This document shows, piece after piece, positions 45,707 to 58,370 of a stretch of DNA of 64,000 nucleotides; the stretch's first letter is position 1, and each line of letters begins with the position of its first letter. This DNA is from Histoplasma ohiense (taxonomy: Eukaryota; Ascomycota; Eurotiomycetes; Onygenales; Ajellomycetaceae): NCBI GenBank assembly GCA_017607445.1, contig JAEVHH010000004.1, positions 2,356,001-2,420,000 of the forward strand, read 5' to 3'. The translations under genes and the position numbers were made by a program. The notes beneath the pieces are model-generated. The model had not been told where the DNA came from. It did not search any database and was given only the letters and a program-made list of their open reading frames with translations.

Positions 45707-48174
45707 TTAATGTCGGTTTCCTTTATCCGCGCGCCTCTTCTCCTTTCGGGAAAGTCGTTCGGCAGCCCGAATTAAAGCGGAGCGAATCTCGCCTTTGGGG
45801 AAACTGGATATATCGTAGTAAACTGGGGCAATTTCCTATAAGAGAAACATTTATAATTAGTGATATGTTATGAGTGAGAAGAGGCGTGAGAAAGGGGCCC
45901 AGCCAAAGGGCTGTCTAACAGAGCGAAAGTACTTACCAAAAGCCATTCCCCCTTCACAGCAGTCACTGTTCTTACATAGTTCTTTGTCGTGAGAACAAAT
46001 TCATTATACAATACCCATTCCGCTTCATGCCCTAGGACACTACTAGGGTGCAGCAATACGGGCTCATTGTTATCTTTGACAGTCCTGTAAAGATTCTTTC
46101 CCTGACTCTCTTTCTTGGCAACCTGCATGAAGAAACCAGCCACAAGGGCACGGCGGATGTTTTCGTAATATTTCTTGTCTTCGAATGGGGTAGAAACAAG
46201 TTCGATTTCTTCCCGCTCCATGATACGTTGTAGCTGCTGTCGAACATTGTCGGCAGATTGAAGAGCACGGAGGGAAAGGAAGTGATCATGGCACCATTGT
46301 CGTGGGTTGGCTTGGGCGTCAGGACCCTTGAAGGCGTGGTAGGCGTTCAAGAGTGTAAGGTGGTCACCATCAGGGTGGGCAAAGAGGTTCTTCATTTCAT
46401 CTGCGCGTTTCCGCTGGGAGGCAGGACGGATGAATATTTGGGGAACGGACAGGAGAGACGTAATAGAGAGGATCTCATTGGAACAGTAGAATTCTGGAGA
46501 GCTGATCAACATCACTGCCAGAGCAGGGTCCAGTGGGAATTCGGATGCAAGTCGACCTAGGGGCGTAAGATCTCCTTCGTCATTCAAACAAGCTAGATAG
46601 TTTAATTCCTCAAGCGCTCGCATAAGAGTTTCGGGGGCAGGAGGATCCATAAGGTCGAAGTGAACCAGGTCGTCGATTCCAAGCTTCTTCAGGTCCAACA
46701 CAGTCGAGGACAAATTGGAACGGAGAATTTCTGGATACGTCTGTTCGATAAGTTCCTTTTTGAATGCGCTCTCGGTATACAATCTGAAACATTTTCCGGG
46801 ACGTGTACGGCCAGCACGGCCAGCCCGCTGCTGCGCAGATGCTTTAGAAATTGGTGATACCAGTAAGGACTCGACGCGAATGCGTGGGTTATAAACTTTC
46901 TGCTTTGAAAATCCTGGGTCGACTACATACACAATACCGTCGATGGTCAGGGATGTTTCAGCGATGTTAGTCGACACGATACACTTCCGTCCGGGTCGTC
47001 CTCCTTCCTTACGAGGTGGCGGGGGAGGGTCAAAAATGCGCTGCTGTTGCGCTGGAGGTAGGCTCCCATAGAGAGGGTATACCTTCATGGGCCCTGCATC
47101 GGCTTCTCGAATCATCTCATCTACCTCAAGAGATATTTTGCGCACAGAGTCTTCGATCTCCTCCTCCCCGGTCAGGAATAGGAGTATATCACCTTCCGGT
47201 TCGTTGGCGTGAATTTGCAAAACGGTACGAATCGCAGCCTCTACGTAATCTTGTTCCGGCTCTGGGGTGTAAAAGATTTCGACAGGGTGGGTTCGTCCAG
47301 GGACCGCGAGGAGTGGCGCATCACCAAAGTACCGTTGGAATTTCTGGGCGTCCAACGTGGCAGACATGATAATTAATTTGAGATCTGGGCGGCGCTGAAC
47401 GACTTCTTTAAGGAGACCCATGAGCACATCGGTAGCCATCGTTCTCTCGTGGGCTTCGTCCAAAATGATGGTGCTGTAGCGTGTAAGATCGTGGTCATGC
47501 ATCGCTTCCCTCAATAACATACCGTCCGTCATATACTTCAGGATGGTTTTCTGACTCGTCATATCCTCAAAGCGAATACTGTAACCGACTTCCTCGCCAA
47601 GCTTAACATCCATCTCTGCTGCAACTCGCTCCGCAACTGACATGGCGGCAACTCGCCGGGGTTGGGTACACGCTACAAGCTTGCCTCGCTTTTGCGGAAG
47701 ATCGTCGAAGAGCACGAACTGAGGGATCTGGGTGGTCTTGCCTGAACCGGTCTCACCGACGAAGACGAGGATTTGGGATTTCTGGTAGAGTTGTAAGAAT
47801 TCATCCCTACAGCAAATATTATCATTAGCTAGGCGAAATGTCGTGAATGAGGGGGCTCAAATCGCATACCTTTGAGCATGAACTGGTAGATCCCTTCGTG
47901 TTTTTAAAATCGAAAAGTATTTGCTTGAGAGCGCTTTACCATTGAAAGGATTCAGTAAAGAATTCTCCGCCTCTCTAGCCATAGCAGCTGTTGTCTTGTG
48001 TCGCTTGAATCGGTCAAGGATTGAACCCTCAGTAGCATCGCCGTTTGCTGGCGTTTCGTCTTCATACCAATGCGCAAGGTATTTATTCTGTCGAGGATCC
48101 ATGTCTGCGGTCTGGGTCTTCTGTCTCTTTTTCGCACGAGCAACACTTTCGCCGTCAGGGCGATGGTCCGACAT
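45707..48174 (-). CDS. prp43: DEAH-box RNA helicase Prp43
   Basis: Three exons, read from the right: 47870-48174, 45937-47806 and 45707-45835, 767 aa, the same length as I recall for budding-yeast Prp43. The N-terminus is MSDHRPDGESVARAKKRQKTQ, then NPFNGKALSSKYFSILKTRRDLPVHAQRDEFL. Helicase motifs in order are GETGSGKTTQIPQF (I), TQPRRVAAMSVAERVA (Ia), DEAHERT (II), SATLDA (III), FLTGEEEIE (IV), TNIAETSLTIDGIVYVVDPG (V) and QRAGRAGRTRPGKCFRLY (VI). The ratchet, winged-helix and OB-fold regions end VTAVKGEWLLEIAPVYYDISSFPKGEIR. Prp43 releases spliced intron lariats and spliceosomes and acts in ribosome biogenesis with G-patch cofactors. It is divergent from PRMT5. Confidence 0.98.
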
Positions 48175-48745
48175 GGTCGTCAGTGGCAATGCAGTGGGTT
48201 CTCGAGGGGTGTGCGAGGTGGCGCAAAGAGATGAGTTACCTGCTGAGGTTCGAAGCTGAGGCTTGTGTCAAAAAAAAAGATAGCACGGACACAAAAAGGG
48301 AAAATTTTAGCCGACTCCAGGTTCGCCTAAAACTTCCCCGCCTAAGATCAGTGCTTCACCCAAAAAAAATCTTGGACAAACATCGTCGACTTCATCTTCA
48401 TCGAGGTAAAAATCCCGTGGATTGTCGCTCCTTTCCTCCGCTCTGTCGATGTATATTGCTCTTGCACATGGGCTGAAGTGCAATTGAATCATGCATGTTT
48501 GATTTTTGCCTAACATTGCTTTTCTCAGACCTGTTCTCATGCGCCCGTCGACTACCCCTCCAGTTGATTGAATGAAGCTGCAAGTTCTTAATGTTTCGGT
48601 TTTAGATATTTGTGAATTTTTCTTTCTCTCCCACTTTTCTCTTAAATATCTTCAACTTTTGCAGTGTACCGAACTATATGCGCTCTGCTCACCCTATTAC
48701 TAAACGCCCTGACTTGTACCCTGCCGCTGTGCGGTGGTTGCAACT
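48175..48745. promoter_or_regulatory. Divergent promoter region PRP43 / PRMT5
   Basis: About 570 nt between two start codons pointing apart. It contains pyrimidine-rich stretches (TTTTTCTTTCTCTCCC at about 48617) and no additional gene I can support. Confidence 0.5.
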
Positions 48746-51700
48746 ATGGAGTCACAAGATGATTTGGCCCCGACCTTTTGTATTGGACAACATGAAACTC
48801 GGCGGACTGTGCCAGTATCGCCCCAACTAGTCCAGTTGGCGCAAGAGGGTAATGTACGTACATCAGCGAATACATGTTTTTGCGCCTCTGCAAATTGCTA
48901 ATGGCCTTCCTAGTATGATCTACTCACAACCCCCATCACGACTCCTCTTTTCCATTCCCGTGTCCTTACACTGCTTTCTACCCACCTATCCGACTCGCGC
49001 CCACCTGCTTTCGACGCGACTTTAACTTTGGGAACGTCACATAATACTAGTCCTGTGACGGTCCCACCACTTTCACCAGAAGATACTTTCTTGACGCCAA
49101 ATGAGTCCACAAGCCATCTGGTTGGTGTCACTAGTCCTTGGATAGATCTCTGTTCTCCAGATCCTTTTATAGCAGACATATCTCGCCAAGTATTGAACCT
49201 GGAGATCGCCTACGCTGCGTTTTGCGGCGTCAGTTTCGTTATCATCCCAGGCCCAAGATTACACCATGGAAATGTGCACGGGGAAGGTCTGATGTATTAT
49301 GCTCGCGCAGTTCAGGATATTTTGAATATCGGGCTTTATATCCAAGTGCATATCTGGTTTGGTATGGTAGATATCCCGGATCTGGAAACTAACAATGTTG
49401 GTGACCTCGCCCCCTTTGCTAGAGCGGATTATCTTATCGTAGGAAACTACTCACCCACCAAGGTGGACTTATTTGGTACCTGGGAAGCTTGGGACGTTAT
49501 CAGAAAAGTATGTAAATATCATTCGAGACTTTTCGTAGGTAAGAATAAAAACAATCTCTCCATACTATGTTTTGTCAAATATGTCCGCTCGCGCAACTTT
49601 AACACATGGTGTGGACATGAAAGGAGACGATTGCTCGTAAGGACGGACTTGCTGATTTGAATGGAACAGCTTTGTCGATCCCAAAACACCTTCCGCCCAT
49701 GTCTGTACAGACACGATGGCATGCTGAACCAGTCCATATCCTCACAATCGCAGGGTCGTCATTCATCAAGAACCAGAAAGGGTTTCCCGTTTTGCCCAAG
49801 GCGCACCAGGCCATGATTGCTCGCATGATGCAGCTCCGCACCCCACCGTGGATTATTCTTTGCGATGTTGGCCCGATTCCCGGGCTTGAAGTTGGTCAAT
49901 CGGGCTCTGAGACGGATTCGACCCCCAGAATCAGCCCTCGAATCGAAGCTGAGGAAGCCGATCCTACCCCCGCGGAAGCGCACCGGCATTTCAGATCTGG
50001 GTCTAATAAAAAGAATTTTGACCCAACCCCTCACCTGTCCTATATGAGAAATCTCCAGCAGAAACAGCCTGCTCGGACTCCTATGGAGCGATTTGGAGTT
50101 GGATATCAAGATTATTTACAGGCTCCACTCCAGCCCCTTACAGTTAACTTGGAAAGCATAACATACGAGGTGTTCGAGAAAGATCCTATTAAATACGAAT
50201 GGTATGAGCGTGCAATTGCCAAGGCTTTGAAAGACTGGGCGGAGCAGGGAAAGCCAACTTGCCATCCAGAAGGCCATGTGGTGCTTGCTGTAGTTGGTGC
50301 TGGACGAGGTCCCTTGGTCACCCGAGCTATTCGCGCGAGTGTTGAAACAGGCGTGGCCATTGAAGTTTGGGTTGTGGAGAAAAACCCTAACGCCTTCGTT
50401 CTGCTGCAACGGCATAACGAGGGTTTGTGGGGTGGCTGTGTGAACTTGGTGAAATCAGATATGCGCAGTTGGAAAGGCCCACACCGTTTGGCTCCTGAGT
50501 CTGGTAGGTACTTCCCAACTGTATTGAAGAGGAGAGAGTAGCCATGGATCAATTGCTTAAAAAAACTTGCAGGAGATTCCGACGAGCCACCCAAAATTAT
50601 CCACACACCAATAGATATTTTAGTTTCAGAGTTACTGGGGTCATTTGGAGACAACGAACTATCTCCTGAATGCTTGGATGGCGTCACTCACCTGCTCAAC
50701 CCTGTCCATGGGATTTCAATCCCAGCCTCATACTCTGCACACCTTTCCCCAATTTCCTCTCCACGCCTCCATGCGGATATAGCCAATCAATCAATCATCA
50801 ACCCAGCTGCGCCAGAAACACCTTACGTCGTTATGCTACACGCGTTTGATTTCCTCTCCACCCTCCAACAACCCGTAGAACCCAAGAAAAGTGCCAGCGC
50901 CAGCAAGCCGACAAGCGGGGGAGGAGGAGGAGGAGGCCAGAGTACTCTGGGCGGTGGAAACACCTCACCGCCGCGCGCCAGTGAATCCCCAACACCGATA
51001 ATAAAATCAGCGTGGTCATTCTCGCACCCCAACATGAACGCGCCGCCGCCTTCCCCAGTTTCATCCACAATCTCCAACGCGCACAACGTCCGACGAACCA
51101 GGTTAGCATTCCCTTGTCGAGAACGGGGCACCTGCCATGGCCTCGCCGGCTATTTCGAGACCGTCCTGTATGATGATGTTGAGCTATCGACGAATCCAGT
51201 GACGATGGATGCCAAGAGTGCCGGCATGATAAGCTGGTTCCCGATATACTTTCCGCTCAAGGTTCGTTCGAATTTATACAATTATTCATTCCCTTTTTAT
51301 ACAAGGATTCTCTCTCTACTTCTCTCCCCTCCAAAAAGAAAGAAAGAAAAAAGAAAAAAAAACTCAAAACAGGAAATCCACCACAGACCCCTCTCACCGT
51401 CCCCGCCAACTCCGAAATCGTCGTAACCATGTACCGCCAAACCGACAACCGAAAAGTTTGGTACGAATGGATCGTCGAGGTATTCACGCGCGATACATCG
51501 TCGCCGTTACCAGCAGCGACAACAAGCGGCGCACCGTCACTGTCGCAGCTGCAGCAACCTTCCACTTCCTCTTCCTTACCACTACCACCACCACCACCCT
51601 TGCCATCACCATCATCAACATCCCCGCGAGCCAGAGCTGAGAAAGGCACCGATGTCGACAAGGACAAAGCGGCCGGGGATTTCAGGAGAGTGCGCGTCGC

Positions 51701-51746
51701 GATGAGTGAGCTGCATTCTAGTATCAAGGATGGGTGTTTGATGTAA
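48746..51746 (+). CDS. PRMT5: Type II protein arginine methyltransferase PRMT5 (Skb1/Hsl7 family)
   Basis: Five exons: 48746-48853, 48914-49538, 49670-50503, 50573-51261 and 51387-51746, 871 aa. The N-terminal TIM-barrel has FVIIPGPRLHHGNV and WFGMVDIP. The catalytic domain has AVVGAGRGPLV (SAM motif I), VVEKNPNAFVLLQ (post I), and the PRMT5 signature SELLGSFGDNELSPECLDG with both catalytic Glu. The beta-barrel has CHGLAGYFETVLYDDVELST and ISWFPIYFPLK. Two low-complexity insertions are unusual: a Lys/Ser/Gly7 run at residues about 635-660, and a Ser/Pro-rich stretch (LPLPPPPPLPSPSSTSPR) near the C-terminus, just before the conserved end with HSSIKDGCLM. The enzyme makes symmetric dimethylarginine on Sm proteins and histones. 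Confidence 0.96.
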
Positions 51747-51878
51747 TTTTGTGTGTTTTGCAGGTTATGGAAAAAAAGAAGGGGGGGGGCGCCCACAATC
51801 CTGGGTACGGACCGGTACCTATCTAATTTTATTCCATGAACATGGGTCCATCCATACTTTTACGTTATTTTTTTTATT

Positions 51879-51913
<35 letters not shown>

Positions 51914-52471
51914 GAAAAAAGAAACAAAAATTAAATTCCGTGCACTCATTAGTTCTCTGGTCTGATCAGGGCCTGCTACCCGCTAATATATAGATACATT
52001 TGTATAATTACCCCTTGACTCCCTTTAACCAGCCTCTATATATCAGCTCGAGCCGCTCGCTCCTTGGCTTATTCGTACGAGCAGTACCTAGTTAACCCCT
52101 GACCCTGAATTATGGTGTCACAAACAGCACATCTCATCCATTGTCCTAGAACAACATCTAACCTCAGCAAATAGCAGGTAATCGGTGCTGCTGTGATATG
52201 CTGTACTCGAAATCTAAACGTAACTACTATGATGTCTTTCCCTCTCCCAGCCAGTAATCTCACCGAGCAGTTCAATTAAATGATATTTGATGAATCTAAC
52301 CCTTTCCTTTTCGTTCACCATGACTATTACCTATTTCCCGGAACCTCAAAAATCTTATATTTATCAAGAATTAAGCGCGCCGAACTGTTTGGGTTGTCAG
52401 GCTTCCTGCTACAGTGAAATTCATTTCCCTTTCTCACCCCATTCATTTTTCCTTCCCTTGGGTCCACATTG
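51747..52471. other. Intergenic, convergent 3' ends, with A-rich tract
   Basis: Between PRMT5 and GDE1. An AAAAG tandem tract lies at about 51879-51918 next to a long A run. No gene recognised. Confidence 0.6.
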
Positions 52472-55400
52472 CTACAACTCGGCGGCATCATCAGCATTAG
52501 TCCCCGATCCGGTCACATTACTGTTACCAGGACCACTCCCGCCACCGTGTCCATTCGACTCCTGCTTCTCCCCCTCCGTAAGCCCCTTCCGAATCGCAAG
52601 CACGCTATCGACAATAACGGCGTCAATGCCTTCCTTAACTTGCAACTATATTTCCCGAACATCGTCAGTATCTCCCAATTAGACAAGACTACCACATCTT
52701 TTTCCCCCTTCCCCCCTTCCCCCCAGGACATGAGGGGAAATGGAGAAAAATGATATAAGAAATCCATACCTTCACATTCTTCGGCTCATTATTTGCAATC
52801 CCGTACGAAACACAAACAAGACCAGACTCCTTCACAACTCTCACAAGCCGCGGCGCAATAATCAACGGCTCCGCCGCCGTCACAACCCCTAGTAAATTCC
52901 ACCGAGAAGCAAATCGGATGGCTTCCTGCAGACTACTAGCGCGCACATCGCCCACCCTGGTGATGCCAGAGTCCGTCAGAAACATAACAGGGATCGAGGG
53001 CTGTTTGAAGGAGAGCAAGAGGCAGATGTCCGGATTGAAGGAGGAGAAGATCATGTTACGGCCCTGCCCTAGGTCATAGACCTTAGTCAGTACAGTGTCG
53101 ACAAAAGAGTTTAGCTCAACGGCATAGGTGTCCATTTCTTCTTCTTCGGATTCGTGGAGCATGGGGTATTCTTTTTTGTGTTTTTTGGTCAGCTTATCTA
53201 TACCATTGTATGTTGTATACGGGTTGGGTGGTCTTTGATAAAAAAAAAAAAAAAAAAAACTTACTCATTTCGATATTAAATCCAACGTCCTTTGGTAACT
53301 TTTTGAATAATTCCTCCAACGTTGCGAACGGGGCTTGAATGTGGCTGCCACGGGAGTTCCCTTTGAAACCCTTTTTCTTGAAATCGCGGGTATGTTTCAT
53401 CTTCTCGCTCATGTGCATCGATGGCGTAAACCCTTCGCCAACGGACATCGACCGTTGACGTCGCGCAGCTGATGTTCGCAGGTCCGCCAGGAGTGGATCT
53501 TCAGCCTTAAATGATCCCCCTTGGTCTTCAGATTCACGTGGCCTACGGCCGTCGCTGAGATGTAAGAACTATATTTGTGAGAAAGGAAGATCGAGAGGTC
53601 AGTTGGCAGCTTGCGGGTAATGGGTGATGATAATAACTACAAGTGCAAAAAAACAAAGAGAGGGAGTTTAATCCAGAATGGAGGAGTAACTCACTTGCTC
53701 CAAGGTTAGCGTGTAAACTGGTGCATCGATTCCTGTTTCACTGACGAGGAAATCATGATATATCACAGGTACATGATCCTTCGTCAGTTGCACATCTAAC
53801 AACAGCTGTCAGCCCAAAATGAGGAACACTATTAATGATTCGGGGATGCTCAAGGAATGGGAGCCGGAAGGTGTGGGTATATATACCAAACTACATCGCC
53901 CCCCAAAAAATTCTTCGTTAGTTACCTTTTTAGAAATCGCGACATAATCTGCGAATGAGCCAGATGGACTCACCTCAACATAAGATGCACCCAGATTTGC
54001 CGCCGCGATAAAGGACTGCGAATGTTAGAAATGCACCTCGCAAAGACGAGGGAGAAAAGCCCTCGAAACCCCCGACACACCTGGATTGTATTCTCGCCCA
54101 ACTGTAGCGACTTGCGACTAGCCATGTTTTTCCCAAGGCCTTTATTCAAGTTAGGAATCGGTCATAAGCGAGCATAAAAAGGTAGAGAAATGGGGGATTT
54201 GGGTCAGCTTCGAATCACCTCGATGTCCAATAACCATCGGCGAAGCCATGCTCTTCCAGTACGTCTGGTCCTCGGTAATCGACATATTCGGATGCTTGAA
54301 CGGCGTAATAATGAGGAAATTAAACGTGACACTACCAATGATATCGAGAGTATTTGCCGCGATTATCGGTATAGTCACGTCTCCTTGTAGGTTTATACGC
54401 TTCGAGCCGACTGTGGGTTTAATGCTTGACAGTAATGCGACACCACGACCGACGATTTGTTCCTTGGAGCCCGCGTAGGTGGGGATTAAGTCGAAGATGA
54501 TTTTCACTTTGGAGGCGTTTGCAGCGTAGAAGGCAACAGGGTCCGTGGCAATGCTCTCTTGGATGGGAAGGTCGATGATCTCGGGCTCGCCACGTGCCTC
54601 GTTTGCGGATATTACGATGGATAATGCAGTGTCTAGCTGCGTTAGATGGGCACTAGCCACTGGAATACGATCGAGGTTAACAGCGTGTACTGATTTCCGC
54701 ATGTCCATTGTCCCCAGGCTGACCAGAATCATGCTATCGTCGGTTAGATAGCGATGGCCAAAGGTTTTGACGGGCTCTGTCGTGCGAGCTGCGGATTTTC
54801 GATCTGCTAACGAGGCTTGTGTGGGAGGGGATAAAGAACGAGTTGGTGGGGTGGAGGGGTCTGAATCACTCGAGATCTCGATTGGGGGAGTAGCTTCTGC
54901 CAGCCGTCGAGCGATAGCCATATGGCCCCTAAGAGCAGCATGTTCTTTAGCGGTCCAACCGGAGGAGTCAGGACGTTCTAGATCAGCGCCTGCATTGATC
55001 AGAAGCTCCACCACGCCCAAACTCCCATCGACACAGGCGATGAACAGCGGAGTCCAAGAATATGCATGCTCCGCGAGCTCAGTATTGGCCTTTTGATCGT
55101 GCGAGCCGTCTAGAAGCGCCTTGGCGCACGCATCGTGGCCAAGCCTAGCGGCAACGTGGAGGGCAGTTTCACCCTGCTCGTCCTGGTAATTGATATCTAC
55201 ACCGGCGTCCACGAGGAGCTGGACAATGTCTACGAAATTCGCCTTGGTAGCGAGCGCGAGCACAGCACTCGACTTAGACATATGCTTCCGGATCGCAGCT
55301 TGTTGCTCGTTTGTTCCCTTCCAGTTCTCCGCATTCAACAACGCTCGAGTAGTCAGGGGATGGCCTTCAATGACACTGAGATGCAACGGCGCCCAACCCT

Positions 55401-56765
55401 CGTCATCCTGCCAGTTTGGGCCATCAATGCCCTGGGAAACATCGAACATGTTCCATGCTTGTAGATGTTCAATGATGACATCACATACCACACGGAATCC
55501 ATACTGAGCTGCGTAATGGAGTGGAGTTCGTCCAGAGATATCCTTGGCCAGCAGCGCAGCTCTTTGTTCCGGACGGAGATTGTCCAGGAGGTGCTCCAAT
55601 AATGAAACAGCGTCGTCCATCCTACTTAGTAAAGGTATCCGCCCGGACTCCTTCACTACAACGCGCGGGTATTGGAGGGTCGGTGGAGCAGCCGGGGTTA
55701 TGTAGTTAGAAGCCTCGTTTGGGAAGTCGAGTACTTGACCGGCAGAGAGCTCCGAATCGCTCGTTGACTGTGAGCGCCCAATGGAGATGACAAGTCGATG
55801 GATGCAATTTCGTCTATTTATGTCGTCATCTTCATCCAGCGTATCGAGCTTCCCTAGCAATGACACTACGGAATCCCTGGCACGATAGAAAATCGCACGC
55901 TGTAATAGAGCCTTCAAAGCTTTTGAATAGAGACTTGAGTCTAATTCCTCCGCCGCAATCCGCAATGTGGGAAGCAGCTCCAACATAATGTGGGTATCAT
56001 CTTTGCGCAATGCATCGTCAAGAGCTAGAAGAAGGCTCTGCGGCAGCTTGAGGATTGGTCGCGAAGTAGGTTTTACCACTGATCGAGAGGAGTGCGTGGA
56101 GCTCGCATCGTCAAAGCCCTTTTCATCTCCTAACACAGATAACCAATCATTGATGGTTTTTAGAGACTCCTGTAAACCCGCATTCGTAGCAAAGGGGGAC
56201 GGGTCAACCTTGGTTGGCAGATATCGCCTCTGCGCTTGCGCACCGGGTAGCCTCCTATCAAGTTTCTTCGTAATTTTGATGAAGCCGCGACGATTGACCT
56301 CGCCATACCACTGCAATTTCCTAAGCTGGCCACGCAGTTCGAGAAGTGCAGCGAGGAGGTCCTCAGCGTCTTCAAAATCGAGGTTCTGCGAGCCAATGGC
56401 TGTATGGCCATAACGGTCCTCCAACAGTTTCAGGCGGCGAGAGAAGTCTGCGAATTTTTTGTTGTAGAAGTGGTCGACGTCTTCCAAGTTACGGTCGAGG
56501 GAGTAGAAGAATCCTGTGGAATAAAAACAAAAACAAAAACAAGGGGGAAAAAAAATCTTAGTACATGGACAATAGCCTCACACTAGTTGATTGAGTACAT
56601 TGGCAAGATGAGATGCAAGATCAACCCACCAGCCAGGTCTGGGTCATGGCCCTCTTTCTGCGCCTCAATTTCCGATTTGATCAGCTTTTTCAAGCCTTTG
56701 TAGTTGATATATGACGAGCTCCATTCAGGCACAACGTTCCTTGCAAGGTTCCGGCCGAATTTCAT
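52472..56765 (-). CDS. gde1: Glycerophosphocholine phosphodiesterase Gde1 (SPX-ankyrin-GDPD)
   Basis: Nine exons, read from the right: 56630-56765, 54219-56513, 54081-54139, 53974-54015, 53887-53890 (4 nt), 53695-53795, 53265-53568, 52770-53170 and 52472-52645, 1171 aa with exact phase closure. The N-terminal SPX domain has MKFGRNLARNVVPEWSSSYI, NYKGLKKLIK and FADFSRRLKLLEDRYG. Ankyrin repeats follow at about residues 360-580 (GRTPLHYAAQYGF, GWAPLHLSVIEGHP, GETALHVAARLGHDACAKALL). The C-terminal GDPD barrel has MVIGHRGLGKN (catalytic His), GASYVEFDVQLTKD (metal-binding Glu and Asp), VPVIYHDF, DVGFNIEMKYP, IFSSFNPD and GIDAVIVDS. The enzyme hydrolyses glycerophosphocholine in the cytosol; the SPX domain suggests control by inositol pyrophosphate/phosphate status. 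The tail is Gly/Ser/Asn-rich. Confidence 0.95.
53887..53890 (-). other. 4-nt microexon TTTG inside the GDE1 catalytic motif
   Basis: Exon 4 ends GTT-GAG then GTGAGT; exon 6 starts AT-GTG-CAA after TTAG. Joining them directly would break the frame. TTTG, flanked by GATGTAG and GTATAT, supplies Phe plus the first base of Asp and restores V-E-F-D-V-Q, the conserved GDPD motif. Flanking introns are 83 nt (with an ACTAAC branch site) and 91 nt. Confidence 0.85.
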
Positions 56766-57312
56766 GATGTATCAGGTGTGGTCTGATCTTTTCTTCCGTA
56801 AAGTATCCGGCGTATCTCTGAGCAAGCGAAATCCGGATGCCTAACTCTAACCTCCTTACCGTCTCAACGATATAAAATTCCGTTCGACTTGTTGACCGAG
56901 GCGTGGTAAAAATTTCCCGAGGCAAAAAGGGAAATGGATATATAAAAATGGCAGAGGAGTCGAAAACCACAAACAAAAACGAGGCTCGTCAAAGAGAAAA
57001 GGAAAAGAAAAGAAAAGAGGGGACAAACTCTCAACGAGGGCCACTACCTCGAGGAACACAAAAGCGAGAAGGGGGAATAATACAAAAACAAACAGCACAA
57101 AAGGTGGCAATAGGTGCTGCAAGTGCCATCTTTTGCTATGATATATTTACTTGAAGCATGTTTGTCGTGTTTCCTTTCGGACTTTTTGGTTTTTCGTATG
57201 ATGGATTCGCTGCGCAACTCTCAAAAATCAAGTTGTTTCGCCCTTGCTCTCGTCGTGGTTTCAGTTCCTGAAAGAAAAACGGGGGAGGGGTGGTGGAGGG
57301 TTTCTTCGTCCG

Positions 57313-57334
57313 TATATATATATATATATATATA
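57313..57334. repeat. (TA)11 microsatellite
   Basis: Uninterrupted TA dinucleotides in the region upstream of GDE1. Confidence 0.95.
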
Positions 57335-58258
57335 ACTACTGCACAGCAATCAACGTACAGGTGTCATCAATTAGCCTGACTCGTTCGATATGCCTACTGG
57401 AAAAAGGGATGGCAAAGGAATTGGAGGTGGAGAAGGCGGGGGGGAGAGCAGGGAACATGTTTGAGATGGCTGCAGCTGTTCCAAAAAAGATCAGAGGAAG
57501 TAACTATAGATAGCACCTACTGTAGTCCCTTTCCTTCCGGCTTCCTCTTTGGCGAACAGGAGGCTAGGCGGGGAGGTAATTCTCTCCACAGCAGCGAAGC
57601 GAAGTTGAAGTTAAGAACGAGCGTAAGCAGAGAGACGGATCTTCCCAGAAACTCTGCGGGCTCGATTGAATAAATCAGATTGATTCAGTGAGCCAAGCGC
57701 CCTCTGGGCCCCGTCGATGAATAATGAATGACCTTGCGCGATGTGAGTGGTTGTGGGTCTAGCGTCGTCTGTGTCACGAAAGCCACTGCAGCTAGCGGGC
57801 AAGATCGCTGTTTGAAGCTGCATACGATTACCGAGAACAAAGCACGTAGCACAGGATGAACCGGACACGAGGGAAGTTGAAGATGAAGTTAAAGATGAAG
57901 TTGAAGACGAAGTTGGCGGAGGAGTTGGAGGAGGAGGAGGAGAACAAACTCAGAGAGGAAACAAAGAACAACATTCGACCATGTATGTATGTACGGTACG
58001 GGCCCGGGTAAGGGTTCCTCCCATGGTTGGTTCCGGAAGCGGGCAGTGTAAACACACCGCGGTCTGTGACTGGCCAGCGACTGGTGGGTCGTATTGAGAT
58101 GGTAATGCAGCTGTATTTGATACGGCAGGCCACATTCCGGCCCGTGAACCAGGTACAGCGGCGGCTGACGTCATACCAGCGCCGGGAGGGGGAAGGAACG
58201 AATGCATGTGACATTGGACTGCAGCGGGCCCTGAAGCGGTGTGCGGGAGATTTCTTCC

Positions 58259-58370
58259 GGGAATGGATGGGGAATGGATGGGGAATGTTGAAGGGGGAAC
58301 GTTGAAGGGGGAATGTTGAATGGGGAATGTTGAATGGGGAATGATGGATGGGGAATGATGGATGGGGAAG
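58259..58370. repeat. Minisatellite of GGGGAATG(G/T)(A/T)TGAA-type units, 9-15 nt
   Basis: About nine imperfect copies in a row: first GGGGAATGGAT, then GGGGGAATGTTGAA, then GGGGAATGATGGAT. The ordered change of variants suggests stepwise slippage. Confidence 0.85.
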
